A stretch of DNA of 64,000 nt from Anthopleura xanthogrammica (lineage: Eukaryota; Cnidaria; Anthozoa; Actiniaria; Actiniidae). A program made the translations under genes and the position numbers. The stretch covers positions 4,708,746-4,772,745 of the forward strand of contig OZ025222.1 in assembly GCA_964019055.1 (NCBI GenBank). Direction: 5' to 3'. Of the stretch, positions 32,546 to 44,676 are shown piece after piece (position 1 is the stretch's first letter; every line of letters starts with the position of its first letter). Below the pieces are notes generated by a model, which saw only the letters and a program-made list of their open reading frames with translations, made no database searches and was not told where the DNA came from.

Positions 32546-33627
32546 ATATTCTTTCATTACTATTCATTTTAAGTTAGAAACCGAGGTTTTCATACAGAGA
32601 CACTATAAAATGGAAGTCCTTAAATATAATTTTTATCTCATAACGAACTTCGCCACAACTTAGATTTCTTTTAATAGAAAGTTGGACAAATAGTTGTTCT
32701 TTGCATTTGTTGTTTTACTTCGATGTACTGCTTAACGAATCTATAAGAAACTTTAGGAATTACTTCTTCATAGCTACCAGCCGGGGGGTGCACACCTTAT
32801 CAGTTGGTAAGCAAAAATTACCCGCTTAGATTGGCATCTGTCCTTCGAAACCTTATGCTCCGCCTTCAGGGTTTATAAGGACGGTTTGCAAAACCTCTAG
32901 TCAGTTCATCGGATCCTCAGCAAGGTATAGAAGCTTCTCAACTTCCTTAAGGTATGTGTGCATCCCTCTTTGTAACCTAGTACTTCTACTCCAGCAACCG
33001 TGGTCAAATAATGCACAAACTATATTCTACTATTTAAGCTTCGCGTGTTTGTAAATACATATTATTCATTGAGTGTTTTATACGAAGTTATTATCATGAA
33101 TTGTGTGAATTATTAGTACTTTCTACAAAGTACCATTTGTACTTCATGATTGGTTAAATTTAATAATTTTATAAGCGTACCTCGGCTTAATTGTTAATTA
33201 TTTCTCTTTAACTCAACTCTCGCAGCCAAGAAATTGTGCCGTCACATCACCACGAGCGCCTAACTTGCATAAAGTAGCCATTGATAAATAACTTTACTTC
33301 ACGTTGTTCAGCAACAGAGATAGCTGTCCGGGGGCGGAGGGTATTCCCTATACTGGACTATATGGGGAAGCTCCGCCCGAAAAGGGTACTTTTTTCAGGC
33401 CGCACGCATAGAAAAGGGGTGGAAATTTGGGAGTTTTATAAAAAGGAGTAGATATTCTTCAAAGGGGTATTAAAGGGGTACCTATTCAGGCAAAAAGGTA
33501 AAAAAAGGGGGTACCTTTTTGCTGAAATTTGGTATAGAAGAGGGTAAGGGGTTGAGAGCCCCGGCGGAGCAACCCCGTATGAAACGACCCGAAGTACCCC
33601 CCCCCCCCCCCCCCCAGGGATAGCTGC

Positions 33628-33628
<1 letters not shown>

Positions 33629-33664
<36 letters not shown>
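33629..33664. repeat. (AAT)n tract at the edge of a P3-specific insertion
   Basis: About 12 AAT units. P2 and P4 run from the CCCCTCC-like motif straight into ATAGCTGAAAAGCTGAGATC. P3 has about 480 bp here, whose right end returns with GCTGCAAAGCTGAGATC (34100). Confidence 0.8.
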
Positions 33665-34165
33665 TGATATTTTATATAGCGTCAATTTCCAGACGTTCAA
33701 CAACGCTTTACAATTTCCAAAAAATTCTCCATAATAGAATTAAAAGTTAAAATTCAGAAAATTACTATTTTATTGATCAATACATGTTTGTTTCAATACA
33801 TACATACTCATACATAACATGACCTTTATTTATTTATTTACTAATGGACTTGGTTTAAAAATTCCATTAATTTGATAAAAGTTTAAATCATAACTAAGAG
33901 TTATTGTTATTGTTAAGAACTAGGTTTAAAAAATTACATTAATATTATAAAAATTTAAAATCATAACAACATTAGACTAATTACTGGTTAAGACAAATTG
34001 TACGCTTGCTTAAATAGCCAGGTTTTACGCTCCCGCTAGAAACTGGTAATTGATACAGAAGACCTAATATTTGGCGGGAGTCTGTTCCATATCTCAGGAG
34101 CTGCAAAGCTGAGATCAATTTCAGTTACCCGAAGGAACTTCCACCAATAAAGCCATAGTGAAAAC

Positions 34166-34290
34166 TAATGACAGCCTGATAGCCTGATAGCTAAGCTAAT
34201 GATAGCCTGATAGCTAAGCTAATGATAGCCTGATAGCTAAGCTAATGATAGCCTAATAGCCTGATCGCTAAGTTATGGATACCTTGATCG
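34166..34290. repeat. P3 minisatellite B
   Basis: Only about four units, the shortest B array in the window. Confidence 0.8.
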
Positions 34291-34798
34291 TTGCCTCAAT
34301 CGCTTACACTCGAGTCTCATTCATTAATTGTTTGCATAGTATCAGCAGTTTTACTGTTTCATTGTGTTATATACAATAAACTTGCTTGGACTTGTTTCAA
34401 CCAACCTCAAAAATAATAGCCCACCTCATTGTTAAAGCATCAATACGAGAATGCGTGACGTCATCAAACGGACCATTTCATGAAATTAATTAAATCCCCC
34501 TCAAAAATAATCGAATCCACAGCAAAAACCGATTTTTTTGCGATTTAAGATGTGAAAAAATTATCTGCTAAGCTCATAATTTCTAAAGTTCACAAATGCA
34601 AATTAAGGATTTAAAATACGGCATTGTAAAACTATGTGCGAACATTCCAAATCAATCAAAACTCTTGCAAGAACTCATAATGCTCAGCATCACCATAGCT
34701 ACAATACAATACAATAACTTTATTTCAAGAGGGAAATGCAATAACCTTTTACAGTTTTCTAACTTACGGCCCTCAAAAAATAGATAGACAATATAAAT

Positions 34799-36167
34799 TA
34801 ATATATAGATTTAGGCACTCCCTAAAAGCGGAACTCCCATAAATAGTATATATAGTGCTAAAAACGTGACAATTGTGTGACACGGCATAACGCCGGTTAC
34901 AGCGTTACCACTTTTTCTGATTTTACCAGAACCCAGAACGAAAAAATAAAATAAAAACCATTATTTTAAGCCTTCAAAAGCATCAGAAAACTTTTCAATT
35001 CAAAGAAAAATAATTATAGCTTGTAGAACATATGAATACATGTATAGAACAAAGGATTTTATTCAGCAAATCTTAAGTTATAAGGTTTATAAAGTTTAGG
35101 TGCATGTGGAAAGTGAACTACAGCTTACATTCACTTGATGAACTTCACATGTAAAAAGAGGCATATTCATTAATGCAAGATAAACATTTTCTTTGTTAGT
35201 AAGTTGGTCTTTGAAAATTTTTTTTCAGATTTATTCTTAACTTTATTATCGAGCGAAATATCTTAAAAAAACATAAGCTTATCCATAAAGAAAAAACAAG
35301 CTCATCATTTTTTCGATTGTGTAATAATAATAGCTGGAAAAGCCAGATAAATAGCAAATATTTGGTGTGATATGTATTCCTTTTTCATATCTCATTCAAC
35401 ATTAAAATGAATTATCTATAAAAATGTCAAAATATCCATATGATTATGAAATATGGAATCTTGTTTTGATATCAGAATTCCTCGCGTGAGGCTCGCTGGC
35501 AATCAAATAAAGAAACAAAAATTCAAAACTTCAAATATCGCTTTTTTGGTTCACAAGTATTGAAGAAAAAGATGATAGAAATCTAAAATGCAGTAAAAAC
35601 GACAAACTATCCAAGTTTTTCTGACAATGTTTGCCGAAGCAACGTCCTTGGCTTGTCTGAGAGTTTCTCCAGCTAGTTTACACATTTTTTGTCGACTTTT
35701 TTACGAAATATTAGTTAACATTAATTAATTTACCTTCTATGAAGTGTTTTCTACGGAACTGAAATATTATTCTTGCAGTATAATCAGGTTTTTCTGGTCT
35801 ACAGGCCACTTTTTCTCTCCGGAAGTTTCAGTCACGAAACTTCATCGTAAGATTAAGAATCTTCCCTCGCTAAATCTTCTTTAGCAAGTCGCTAAAGTCG
35901 AAACATTGTTTTTGTTCACTTTAAGACAGACATGACTTCGATTAAACGTATTTTTCGTATTGCAAAAATAAGAAAAAATACTTCTTGATCCGTCTTTGAC
36001 TACATTATTGCGATTTTTTCTGTGCATTTGTGAGTAAGCAAAGCGCGCGGGAACCCTGTGCATAGTGGTACACGCCGTATGTACGTATGGACAATAGAAT
36101 GACGTAATCAAGCCATGAAAAATCGACTCGATGGGTTACCATTTTTTCTTAAGTATGGTGCTCCGCT
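34799..36167 (+). mobile_element. Element X, copy 3 (shortest complete copy)
   Basis: 1.37 kb with the usual TTTAGGCACT leader, GCGGAACTCCCAT start and GGTGCTCCGCT end, flanked by ATAAAT. It lacks the nested insertions of X2 and X5 and has an unexpanded tetranucleotide tract (GTATGTACGTATGG near 36078). It is the best estimate of the basic element. Confidence 0.7.
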
Positions 36168-36507
36168 ATAAATAATATTCATAATATATACATCATTATC
36201 ATCATCACTGCAACCATTCTCATATATGGTTAAAGGCATTTTGCTTGATCTCCTAGGTTTATAAATATTTAGTGTTTCTGGATATACATTCTCAATGACA
36301 GGTCTTATTTCAGTTGTTTTGGGAGGTATTATCTGTGCAGGGGGAGGGTCATGATATTTTAGGCCTACCCCATGGGGAGGGTCAGGAAATATCATTCCCA
36401 TTGCTAGGGAATATAACTGACCACTTTAATTCCACCTGTAATAAACACCAACAGCACAAAACGTATATTTTCTTTTCTTTCATTTCATGTTATTTTAAGA
36501 ACAAAGT

Positions 36508-37474
36508 ATGGTAGGCCTTCATCAAGTACTTGCTATTATGGTAGCAGTTTCTTTTCTACCACAGTCAGCGATCTCATGTCGTCAGTACAGAGTAGGCGGC
36601 GGCTGTAGCGTGTTCTGTCCATGTGCAGGCGACATGACTTGTGAAGCATTCCATCATGTTTGTAGAAAGCCAGGGGGAGAAGGAGATCCATGCCACGCTA
36701 CAAGGCCTTGTGGTTCTGGGCTGCAATGCGAGGCAGGTCACCATGTTTGCAGAAGAAAGGGAAAGAAGGGAGATCCATGTCACTTAACACGCCAGTGTGC
36801 AGATGGACATACTTGCTTGGCATTGTTCCATATTTGCCAAATAAATGACTTAGAAGAAGGAGATATTTGTGCTACTGATCACTTGAGAGCTTGCAAAAAG
36901 GGCTTATACTGCAACCACAGTAAGTTTTTGGTTTTCCATATATAGCTTATAATATTATTATTTTTTCTACTTTTCTAGCTCTTTCTACCCTAGGTTCCAG
37001 AGGCTCTGTGTTATTTAGTTTGTTGTTGTAGTTCTTGGTGTTGTTACTGTGGTGGTTTGTTGTGCTTATTGTTGCAGTTTTTTCCATTGATCCTTTTTCG
37101 TCAATCTCATTATAGCCTTTATATTTAATAGTGTGTTTTCTTTCACAACATATTTATTTATATCATTAATATCAATAGTCGTAAACTGTTAATATACCCT
37201 GGACAATAGGTTTAATCATTCTAAATATTGTTACTCAACCACATTAGCTTTTAAGTTATTTTGAGTAACATTTACTTTCTTTTTTTGTATAATAAAACTA
37301 AATTGCTTTGTAAATATTCATAACCGAAGTAATAAAATATTTTTTGTTGTTTTTGCTGTTGAGCTGAGTAAGTATTTTCTCACGAATTTCCAATTAATTT
37401 TGTTGGTCTTTCATGTCTTTTCAGACGGTGATGAAAGATGTCATATATCAGGATTGAGTCGATCGTCATGGTAA
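36508..37474 (+). CDS. Cysteine-rich secreted protein, gene 4
   Basis: Exons 36508-36919 and 37425-37474, phase 1, GTAAGT donor and TCTTTTCAG acceptor, 153 residues. Residues 1-23 form the signal peptide. All 18 cysteines are present, the last in exon 2 (DERCH), followed by a serine-rich tail ending SSW. The intron is only about 505 bp, with no transposon, so this locus gives the empty site for the X insertion in gene 2. Gene 4 is the cleanest representative of the genes 2-5 subgroup. Confidence 0.82.
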
Positions 37475-37849
37475 TGGATTTGGATCCTAGCTTCAAGATG
37501 AATTGAAAACTATAAATTTAATCTAGATAGCGAATGTAATATTGCAAACAATATTGTAAAAAAAAATAATTAAAAAATAGTATAAAATAAAAACAAACAT
37601 GAATGGTGATTAGTTGAACACTGCCGGGACGGATCCTGTGGTGGTGAAATGACAAAATATACTAGAGGGTCTGGATGTGATTAACTGACAACTGACAAAC
37701 GGCTTAAAAATAACTAATAACTGACCAATGAAACTTAACTGTTAACTGACAATTGAAGTAGCAGTTGGTATTTTTCGTTTACTATTACAATTTTTTTCTG
37801 GTTTTCCCAGCACTCTGTGCACTTTAAGTACTCAATTGAATGAAGTGCC
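37475..37849. other. 3' flank of gene 4
   Basis: It holds AATAAAA signals near 37585-37595, the CGGGACGGATCC motif (37625) and ACTAACTGACAACTGAC-type short repeats. No gene is seen. Confidence 0.55.
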
Positions 37850-38183
37850 TGGACACTGTATCCACTTGGGCTGATAATAATAACATGTCACTAAACACTA
37901 CAAAAACTAAATCCTTGCTCATCACAACTTTACAGAAACGCCATACGTTAACTAGCTCAACCTTCAATGTTGAAATTAGTGTGGAAGTATATTGAGTAAG
38001 TGGACTATGCTAAAATGATTGGTGTCATGATAGACAGTAGCATGTCCTGGGAACATCACACTGACAGGATCTGTTCCATTATAAGCAGTAGGGTATCTAT
38101 CTTACGTCGCATCAAACCCTATCGAAACTTTTAAGTCTGCTTTACGATTCTATAATTCTTGCATAAACAATTACTTCTTTTAT

Positions 38184-38518
38184 TATATCCATTTTGAAAT
38201 CACTAGCAAATCCTGTAATCTGATTGGCTCTCAGTAGATTGATTCAAGCACGAATCGCACTATTTTGAGTCCGAATCGCATCTTTTTGTCAGCCAATCAC
38301 AATGCAACACTAGAAAAGGTAACCAATCAGATTACAGGATTGTATGTAATCAGCCAATCAGATTATAGCAAATAAGGAACATAAAATGTAGCTTTTTTTC
38401 AAGTTTGACTGCAATTTTTTGTTACAAAAAGAAACAAAATACCGGCTATTTGTGAATAAATACTTTTGTATTTATCACAAATTTAGTGTCTATCTAGTAT
38501 GATTTCAAAATGGATATA
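38184..38518. mobile_element. MITE-like inverted-repeat element
   Basis: Terminal arms TATATCCATTTTGAAATCA and its reverse complement enclose about 300 bp, which itself includes the inverted pair AATCTGATTGGCT and AGCCAATCAGATT. The LINE copy at 30165 shows the interrupted sequence without it. Confidence 0.7.
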
Positions 38519-38524
38519 ATAAAG

Positions 38525-38637
38525 TGATAATTGAACTTCGTGTCGTGCAATTTTGGTCTGATATCAAACTTGCGATTACAAATCACACTCGCGTTTGATA
38601 TCAGACCAAATTGCACTCCACTTAGTTCAATTACCAT
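38525..38637. mobile_element. Short fold-back element
   Basis: Arms TTTGGTCTGATATCAAAC and GTTTGATATCAGACCAAA are perfect inverted repeats around a loop of about 22 bp. The outer parts (TAATTGAAC and GTTCAATTA) also pair. Confidence 0.7.
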
Positions 38638-38943
38638 TATATATTGTTCTGCTGCTTGAGGGAATTTCTCCCATCAGCTTCTACTGAGGCTCCTTCGTCT
38701 TCAAAAACGAGCTGCGCGTACACTCCTTGGCGCTGACTTTTCTCAGAGGTCCGTTTCCTTATTCTCCAAACTACAGTGGAAACCTATCATTGATTTCATT
38801 AACTGCAGGAAACTGTCAATTCTTTTCAATGTACTTCTAAATCCCTGTGCACCAAGTTGTCTCAAAAGTAGATTCCAGTTCCTTTCTGAACCCCGTGGAA
38901 CTTTAGGCTGTCGTACCATGCAGGACCACTTGCCACGACTTGC

Positions 38944-39264
38944 CAACCAAAGTGAATTAGAATAAAGCAGCACGAATGAATGAATGCTGCGGTTCAATTC
39001 GCCATTGTCGCATTTAACAAAGTCAAATTCCCTTAAGTATGCCGCATATCAACAGCTTTGTAAAACTTTGTAATTTATGCATCATTATTAATCATAATAT
39101 TACAAACTAATAGCATGACTTGAGGGTGATTAGTGATTAAATGTTCCCTCAAGCTTCGGGAGGTTAAGTTAAAGTCCCTCCGCATTCGGCGTTGGGACTT
39201 CAACAAAACATCCCTCGGCTTTCGGGGATATTTAATCACTAATCACCCTCAAGTCATGCTATTA
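38944..39264. repeat. Repeat with a 157-bp palindrome, copy 1
   Basis: It begins CCAAAGTGAATTAGAATAAAG and ends in a long fold-back (39108-39264) with TAATAGCATGACTTGAGGG arms and CGGGAGG and CTCCGC inner stems. The same unit occurs at 62485-62842. Confidence 0.75.
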
Positions 39265-39604
39265 CTTATGATAATTGAATGATTAGCTGTAAACCTCCTC
39301 TTTTCATTGTTTCTCGTTTATAAGCCATTAATTGTATTATGTTGGACATATAATAGTGTGGTCTTGACGACAGTAATTTGTAAGGACAAGATAGATTGAA
39401 TGGATTTTGCCATTATTAATCACAGCTATTATCATATTCAATTACTGTTATTCTTGTAACATGAATCAAACATGAAAAGGGATTACTTAACAATAGGTAA
39501 AGATGTACTACATGTCCAAACAATAAGAATCTGGAATCGGTCTTCATTGTGTTGATCTCTCGGGCATGCTAAGTAAATCCCTTATTCTTTGGGCATATGT
39601 CGAT

Positions 39605-40073
39605 TGCTAAGCTAATAATAAACTAATGATAGCCTGATAGTTATATCGCTAAGCTAATGATAGCCTGATAGCCTTATCACTAAGCTAATGATAGCCTTAT
39701 CGCTAAGCTAATGACAGCCTTATCACTAAGCTAATGACAGACTGATCGCTAAGCTAATGACAGCCTTATTACTAAGCTAATGACAGCCTGATCGCTAAGC
39801 TAATGACAGCCTTATTACTAAGCTAATGACAGCCTTATCACTAAGCTAATGATAGCCTGATCGCTAAGCTAATGACAGCCTGATCGCTAAGCTAATGACA
39901 GCCTTATTACTAAGCTAATGACAGCCTGATCGCTAAGCTAATGACAGCCTTATTACTAAGCTAATGACAGCCTTATTACTAAGCTAATGACAACCTTATC
40001 ACTAAGCTAATGATAGCCTGATCGCTAAGCTAATGATATCCTGATAGTCTGATCGCTAAGCTAATGATAGCCT
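39605..40073. repeat. P4 minisatellite A
   Basis: About 20 units, mostly 23-25 bp with GACAGCCTTATTACTAAGC and GACAGCCTGATCGCTAAGC alternating. Confidence 0.85.
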
Positions 40074-40349
40074 AAATATTCTTTCATTACTATTCATTTT
40101 ACGTTGGAAAAAAACCGCGGTTTCCATACAGAGACGCTATGAAATAAGTCCTTCAATATAATTTTAATATTTTAGCTAATTTATGAGTTGTTTACGATAT
40201 TTTCTTTTCTACTGTTACCAAAGTTTTAGCTAGTTTATTCTCATAACGAACTTCGCTACAACTTAGATTTCTTTTGATAGAAAGTTAAACAAATAGTTGT
40301 TCTTTGCATTTGTTGTTTTACTTCGATGTACTGATTAACGAATCTATAA

Positions 40350-41903
40350 ATAAGATTTAGGCACTGCCTAAAAGCGGAGCTCCCATAAATAGTATATTTA
40401 TTGCTAAAAACGTGACAATTGTGTGACGCGGCATAACGCTGGTTATAGCGTTACCACTTCGTTTGATTTTACCAGAATCCAGGAGGAAAAACTAAAAGAA
40501 AAACCATTATTTTAAGCCTTCAAAAGCATTAGAAAACTTTTCAATTCGAAGAAAAATAATTATAGATTGTACAACATATGAATACATGTATAGAACAAAG
40601 GATTTCATTCAGCAAATCTTAGTAATCAAAGTTGTAAGTTTTTTAGGTGGAAAGTGAACTACACTGAAAATTGTCGAAAAATATTACTGATAAGCTTAAG
40701 CTTACATTCACTTGAACTTCACATGTAAAAAAAGACATATTCATTAATGCAAGATAATAATTTTCTTTGTTAGTAAGTTGGTCTTTGAAAAGTTTTTTTT
40801 CAGATTATCGAGCGAAATATCTTACAAAAACATAAGCTTATTTATTAAGAAAAACAAGCTCATCATTTTTGCGATTGTGTAATAGTAATAGCTGGAAAAG
40901 CCCGATAGATAGCAAATATTTGGTGTGATATGTATTCCTTTTTCATATTTCATTCAACATTAAAATAAATTATCTATAAAAATGTCAAAATATTCATATG
41001 ATTATGAAACTGGAATATTGTTTTGACTTCGCGTGAGGTTCGCTGGCCGTCAAATATATTTTTTCAAAGAACCAAGTCTTTTTACTAAGTCTTAGCCTTT
41101 TTTCTTGAAATGGGATCAAAAACAAAAATTCAAAGCTTCAAATATCGCTTTTTTGGTTCACAAGTAATGAAGACAAAGATGATAAAAATCTAGAATGCAG
41201 TAAAAACGACAAACTATCCAAGTTTTTCTGACAATGTTTGCCGAACCAAAGTCCTTGGCTTGTCTGAGAGTTTCTCCAGCTAGTTTACACATTTCTTGTC
41301 GTTTTTTTTACGAAATATTAGTTAACATTAATGAATTTACCTTCTATGAAGTGTTTTCTACGGAGCTGAAATATTATTCTTGCAGTATAATAAGGTTTTT
41401 CTGGTCTACAGGCCACTTTTTCTCTCACTGAAGTTTCAGTCACGAAACTTCATCGTAAGATTAAGAATCTTCCCTAGCTTTCCCTCGCTAAATCTTCTTT
41501 AGCAAGTCGCTAAAGTCGAAAAATTGTTTTTGTTCACTTTAAGACAGACATGACTTCGATTAAACGTATTTTTCGCATTGCAAAAATAAGAAAAAATACT
41601 TCTTGATCCATCTTTCAGTACATTATTGCAATTTTTCTGTGCATTTGTGAGTAAGCAAAGCGCGCGGGAACCCTGTGCAAAGTGGTACACGGACGGACGT
41701 ATGTATGTATGTATGTATGTATGTATGTATGTATGTATGTATGTATGTATGTATGTATGTATGTATGTATGTATGTATGTATGTATGTATGGACAAGGTG
41801 ATGACGTAATCAAGCCATGAAAAATCAACTCGATGGGTTACCATTTCTTCTTAAGTATGGTGCTCCGCTCGCGCGGGCCTTCGGCCCGCGCGGGAGCTCC
41901 GCT
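40350..41903 (+). mobile_element. Element X, copy 4
   Basis: Inserted precisely in P4: P2 gives the empty site CTATAAGAACACTTAGG, and here ATAA is found at 40346-40349 and again at 41904-41907. The right end is extended by a GC-rich palindrome (GCTCGCGCGGGCCTTCGGCC, 41872-41891, and its complement) compared with X2, X3 and X5. The internal tract is (TATG)n. Confidence 0.75.
41699..41790. repeat. (TATG)n microsatellite in X4
   Basis: About 22 units, at the position occupied by (CAGA)n/(CATA)n in X1. Confidence 0.97.
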
Positions 41904-42845
41904 ATAAGAAAACTTAGGAATTACTTCTTCATAGCTACCAGCCGGGGGGTGCACACCTTATCAGTTGGTACGCAAAAATTACCTTAGATTGGCATCTGTC
42001 CTTCGAAACCTTATGCTCCGCCTTCAGGGTTTATAAGGACGGTTTGCAAAGCCTTTAGTCAGTTCATCAGATCCTCAGCAAGGTATAGAAGCTGCTCAAC
42101 TTCCTTAAGGTATGTGTGCATCCCTCTTTGTAACCTAGTACTTCTACTCCAGCAACCGTGGTCAAATAATGCGCAAACTTTATTCTACTATTTAGGCTTC
42201 GCGTGTTTGTAAATACATATTATTCATTGAGTGTTTTTATACGAAGTTATTATCATGAATTGTGTGAATTATTAGTACTTTCTACAAAGTACCATTTGTA
42301 CTTCATGATTGGTTAAATTTAATAATTTTATAAGCGTACCTCGGCTTAATTGTTAATTATTTCTCTTTAACTCATTTCTCGCGGCCAAGAAATTGTGCCG
42401 TCATATCATCTCGATCGCCTAACTTGAATAAAGTAGCCATTGATAAATAACTTTACTTCACGTTGTTCAGCAACAGAGATAGCTGCCGGGGGGAGGGTAC
42501 TCCCTATAATGGTCTATACGGGGAAGCTCCGCCCGAAAGGGGTACTTTTTTCAGGCCGCACGCATAGAAAAGGGGTGGAAATTTGGGAGTTTTGGTATAA
42601 AAAGGAGTAGATATTCTTCAAAGGTGTATGAAAAGGGTACCTATTAAGGCAAAAAGGTAAAAAAAATTAGGGGTTCCGTACCTTTTTGCTGAAATTTGGT
42701 ATAGAAAAAGGTAAGGGGTCGAGAGCCCCGGCGGACATCCCCGTATGAAATGACCGGAAGTATCCTACCTTGGGATAGCTGAAAAGCTGAGATCAATTTC
42801 AGTTACTCGAAGGAACTTCCACCAATAAAGCCATAGTGAAAATTA

Positions 42846-43286
42846 ATGACAGCCTGATAGCCTGATAGCTAAGCTAATGATAGCCTGATAGCCTGATAGC
42901 TAAGCTAATGATAGCCTGATAGCCTGATAGCTAAGCTAATCAGATAGCCTGATCGATAAGCTAATGATAGCCTGATAGCTAAGCTAATGATAGCCTGATC
43001 GCTAAGCTAATGATAGCCTGATAGCCTGATAGCTAAGTTAATGATAGCCTGATAGCCTGATAGCTAAGCTAATGATAGCCTGATCGATAAGCTAATGATA
43101 GCCTGATAGCTAAGCTAATGATAGCCTGATAGCTAAGCTAATGATAGCCTGATCGCTAAGCTAATGATAGCCTGATAGCTAAGCTAATGATAGCCTGATC
43201 GCTAAGCTAATGATAGCCTGATAGCTTGACGGCTAAGCTAATGATAACCTGATAGCCTGATAGCTAAGCTAATGATAGCTTGATCG
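42846..43286. repeat. P4 minisatellite B
   Basis: About 17 units of CTGATAGCTAAGCTAATGATAG type with a few GATCGATAAGC variants. Confidence 0.85.
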
Positions 43287-43496
43287 TTGCCTCAATCGCT
43301 TACACTCGAGTCTCATTCATTAATTGTTTGATTAGTATCAGCAGTTTTACTTTTTCATTGTGTTATATACAATAAGCCTGCCTGGACTTGTTTCAACCAA
43401 CCTCAAAAATAATAGCCCACAGCAGCAAAAACCGAATTTTTTTGCGATTTAAGATGTGAAAAAAATTATCTGCTAAGCTCATAATTTCTAAAGTTG

Positions 43497-43632
43497 GTGC
43501 AGGATCTTTCTTAATTAACCCCTCTTGGGTTGTACCTCCTGCACCTTTCCACTTCATTCTTATTTCTATTTTTGTAATTCTTTGATTTTTTGTGTGTGGA
43601 AAAAAAATAAAATAAAAAAAAAAAAACCTTAA
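43497..43632. other. Orphan segment at the left border of the DNA transposon
   Basis: 136 bp that do not belong to repeat P and lie outside the transposon's inverted repeat. They start with a small hairpin (GGTGCAGGA and TCCTGCACC, 43497-43552) and end in an A-rich run and CCTTAA. Intact P copies run from TTTCTAAAGTT directly into CACAAATGC. Confidence 0.6.
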
Positions 43633-44600
43633 GAGGCGATGTCCATAGCCATCAGACATTCGCGGCAAAGCTTGTTTTATCGATTTTGCTCAAATTTTAA
43701 CCATAGGTAGGCCTTGTCATAAGATACACCACTGTGTAGTTAGTTTTGAAAATTTTTACTTTTTTGAGGAAAAAACGGGGGAAAACGATTTCGCGCCAAA
43801 TCGCCCGTCTGAGACTCGTAATTTTAGGTCAACTTTGTCGGCTTCGTGTGCCCAAAATATTAACTCTACTGACTCAAAACTACCGTTGCAATCTTCGCAA
43901 TTATCTTAAGTTATGTTCCAAGCTTTTTAAAAAACTTTCAACTGCTTTTATATTTTTTTGACACATTATTTCTGAAGTGCACTAATTACTTTATGCAAAA
44001 TAGGTAAAAAATAACGGGCCTTTTTCCGATGTGCTGACCAAAATTATTCAATGATATTTTGCATTCTGAAAGTCAAAGGGGGAAATATGAGTCTGTGAAA
44101 AAATCAGCTTGGGTAAATGTAATGGAGCGAAGTTATGAAGCTCTAAACATTGAGAAAATAAGGCTGGTTTCAGACGAGTCTGCGTATGGCTGTAATCAAT
44201 TAGCGTGTCATATGCCAACAAGTAATTAACATAAACAATAATTCAAGTTCCTTTATTCTACAAAATAGCTTTACAGTATAATTTCACAACGAGTAAACTT
44301 TATTTTAGTTTCCATAAGGGCATTAGAATGACATATTTGGCCTAAATTATGTCAGTTTTGTTGTCGAATACTACAAGTCGGCGCTTGTCGCCGAATATGC
44401 AAATAACTTCGTCGATAAATGTAAACATCTCTCGAATTTTATGAAGTATTATTTCTTTTCCTTCGTTTAAAAAATTCAGTTTTCCTTCGGATGACCTTTT
44501 TAGAAGATTGTGAGCTTTATTTGAAAGAAAAAAATCACGAAAATCTGTTGTTTGTTGTCAGAGAAGGGATGACTAGGCTTAATTGAAATTGACATGAATT
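43633..44600 (+). repeat. Left terminal inverted repeat
   Basis: It pairs with 50918-51902. Identity is very high from the tip to about 44480, then falls through indels to about 44600 (shared GAGAAGGGA and ACTAGGCTTA motifs). A 71-codon frame (43746-43961) is duplicated exactly in the right repeat and is considered chance. Confidence 0.9.
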
Positions 44601-44676
44601 GTGTTTTTGCTGCCGCTAAAAGCGATTGTTATCATAAAATAACTTCAGATGCTTAGTTGGTTACGAAGGTGTAGAA

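Larger units (their letters stand above)
31762..34798. repeat. Composite repeat P, copy 3
   Basis: Leader from AGCCTTTAGAG, array A (32270-32545), core (32546-34165), array B (34166-34290) and tail to ATAAAT at 34793-34798. An extra segment of about 480 bp (33620-34100), including an (AAT)n tract, is inserted in the core near the array B side. It is absent from P2 and P4. Confidence 0.75.
37850..38943 (+). pseudogene. LINE reverse transcriptase fragment interrupted by two fold-back elements
   Basis: The same LINE tail as 30165-30775, with matching motif order. Two inverted-repeat elements (38184-38518 and 38525-38637) sit between the TTACTTCTTTTATTA sequence and the ATTGTTCTGCTGCTTGAGG sequence that are adjacent in the other copy. 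Confidence 0.7.
39265..43496. repeat. Composite repeat P, copy 4 (split by X4)
   Basis: Array A (39605-40073), then core interrupted at CTATAA by X4 (40350-41903) and resuming at 41904, array B (42846-43286), then a tail cut at 43496 by the DNA transposon region. The tail resumes at 51903. It is the most heavily invaded P copy. Confidence 0.75.

Noticed and set aside
43746..43961. 71-codon frame found identically in both transposon arms
   Set aside because: Identity is explained by the inverted repeat itself; no motif or start context supports a protein.
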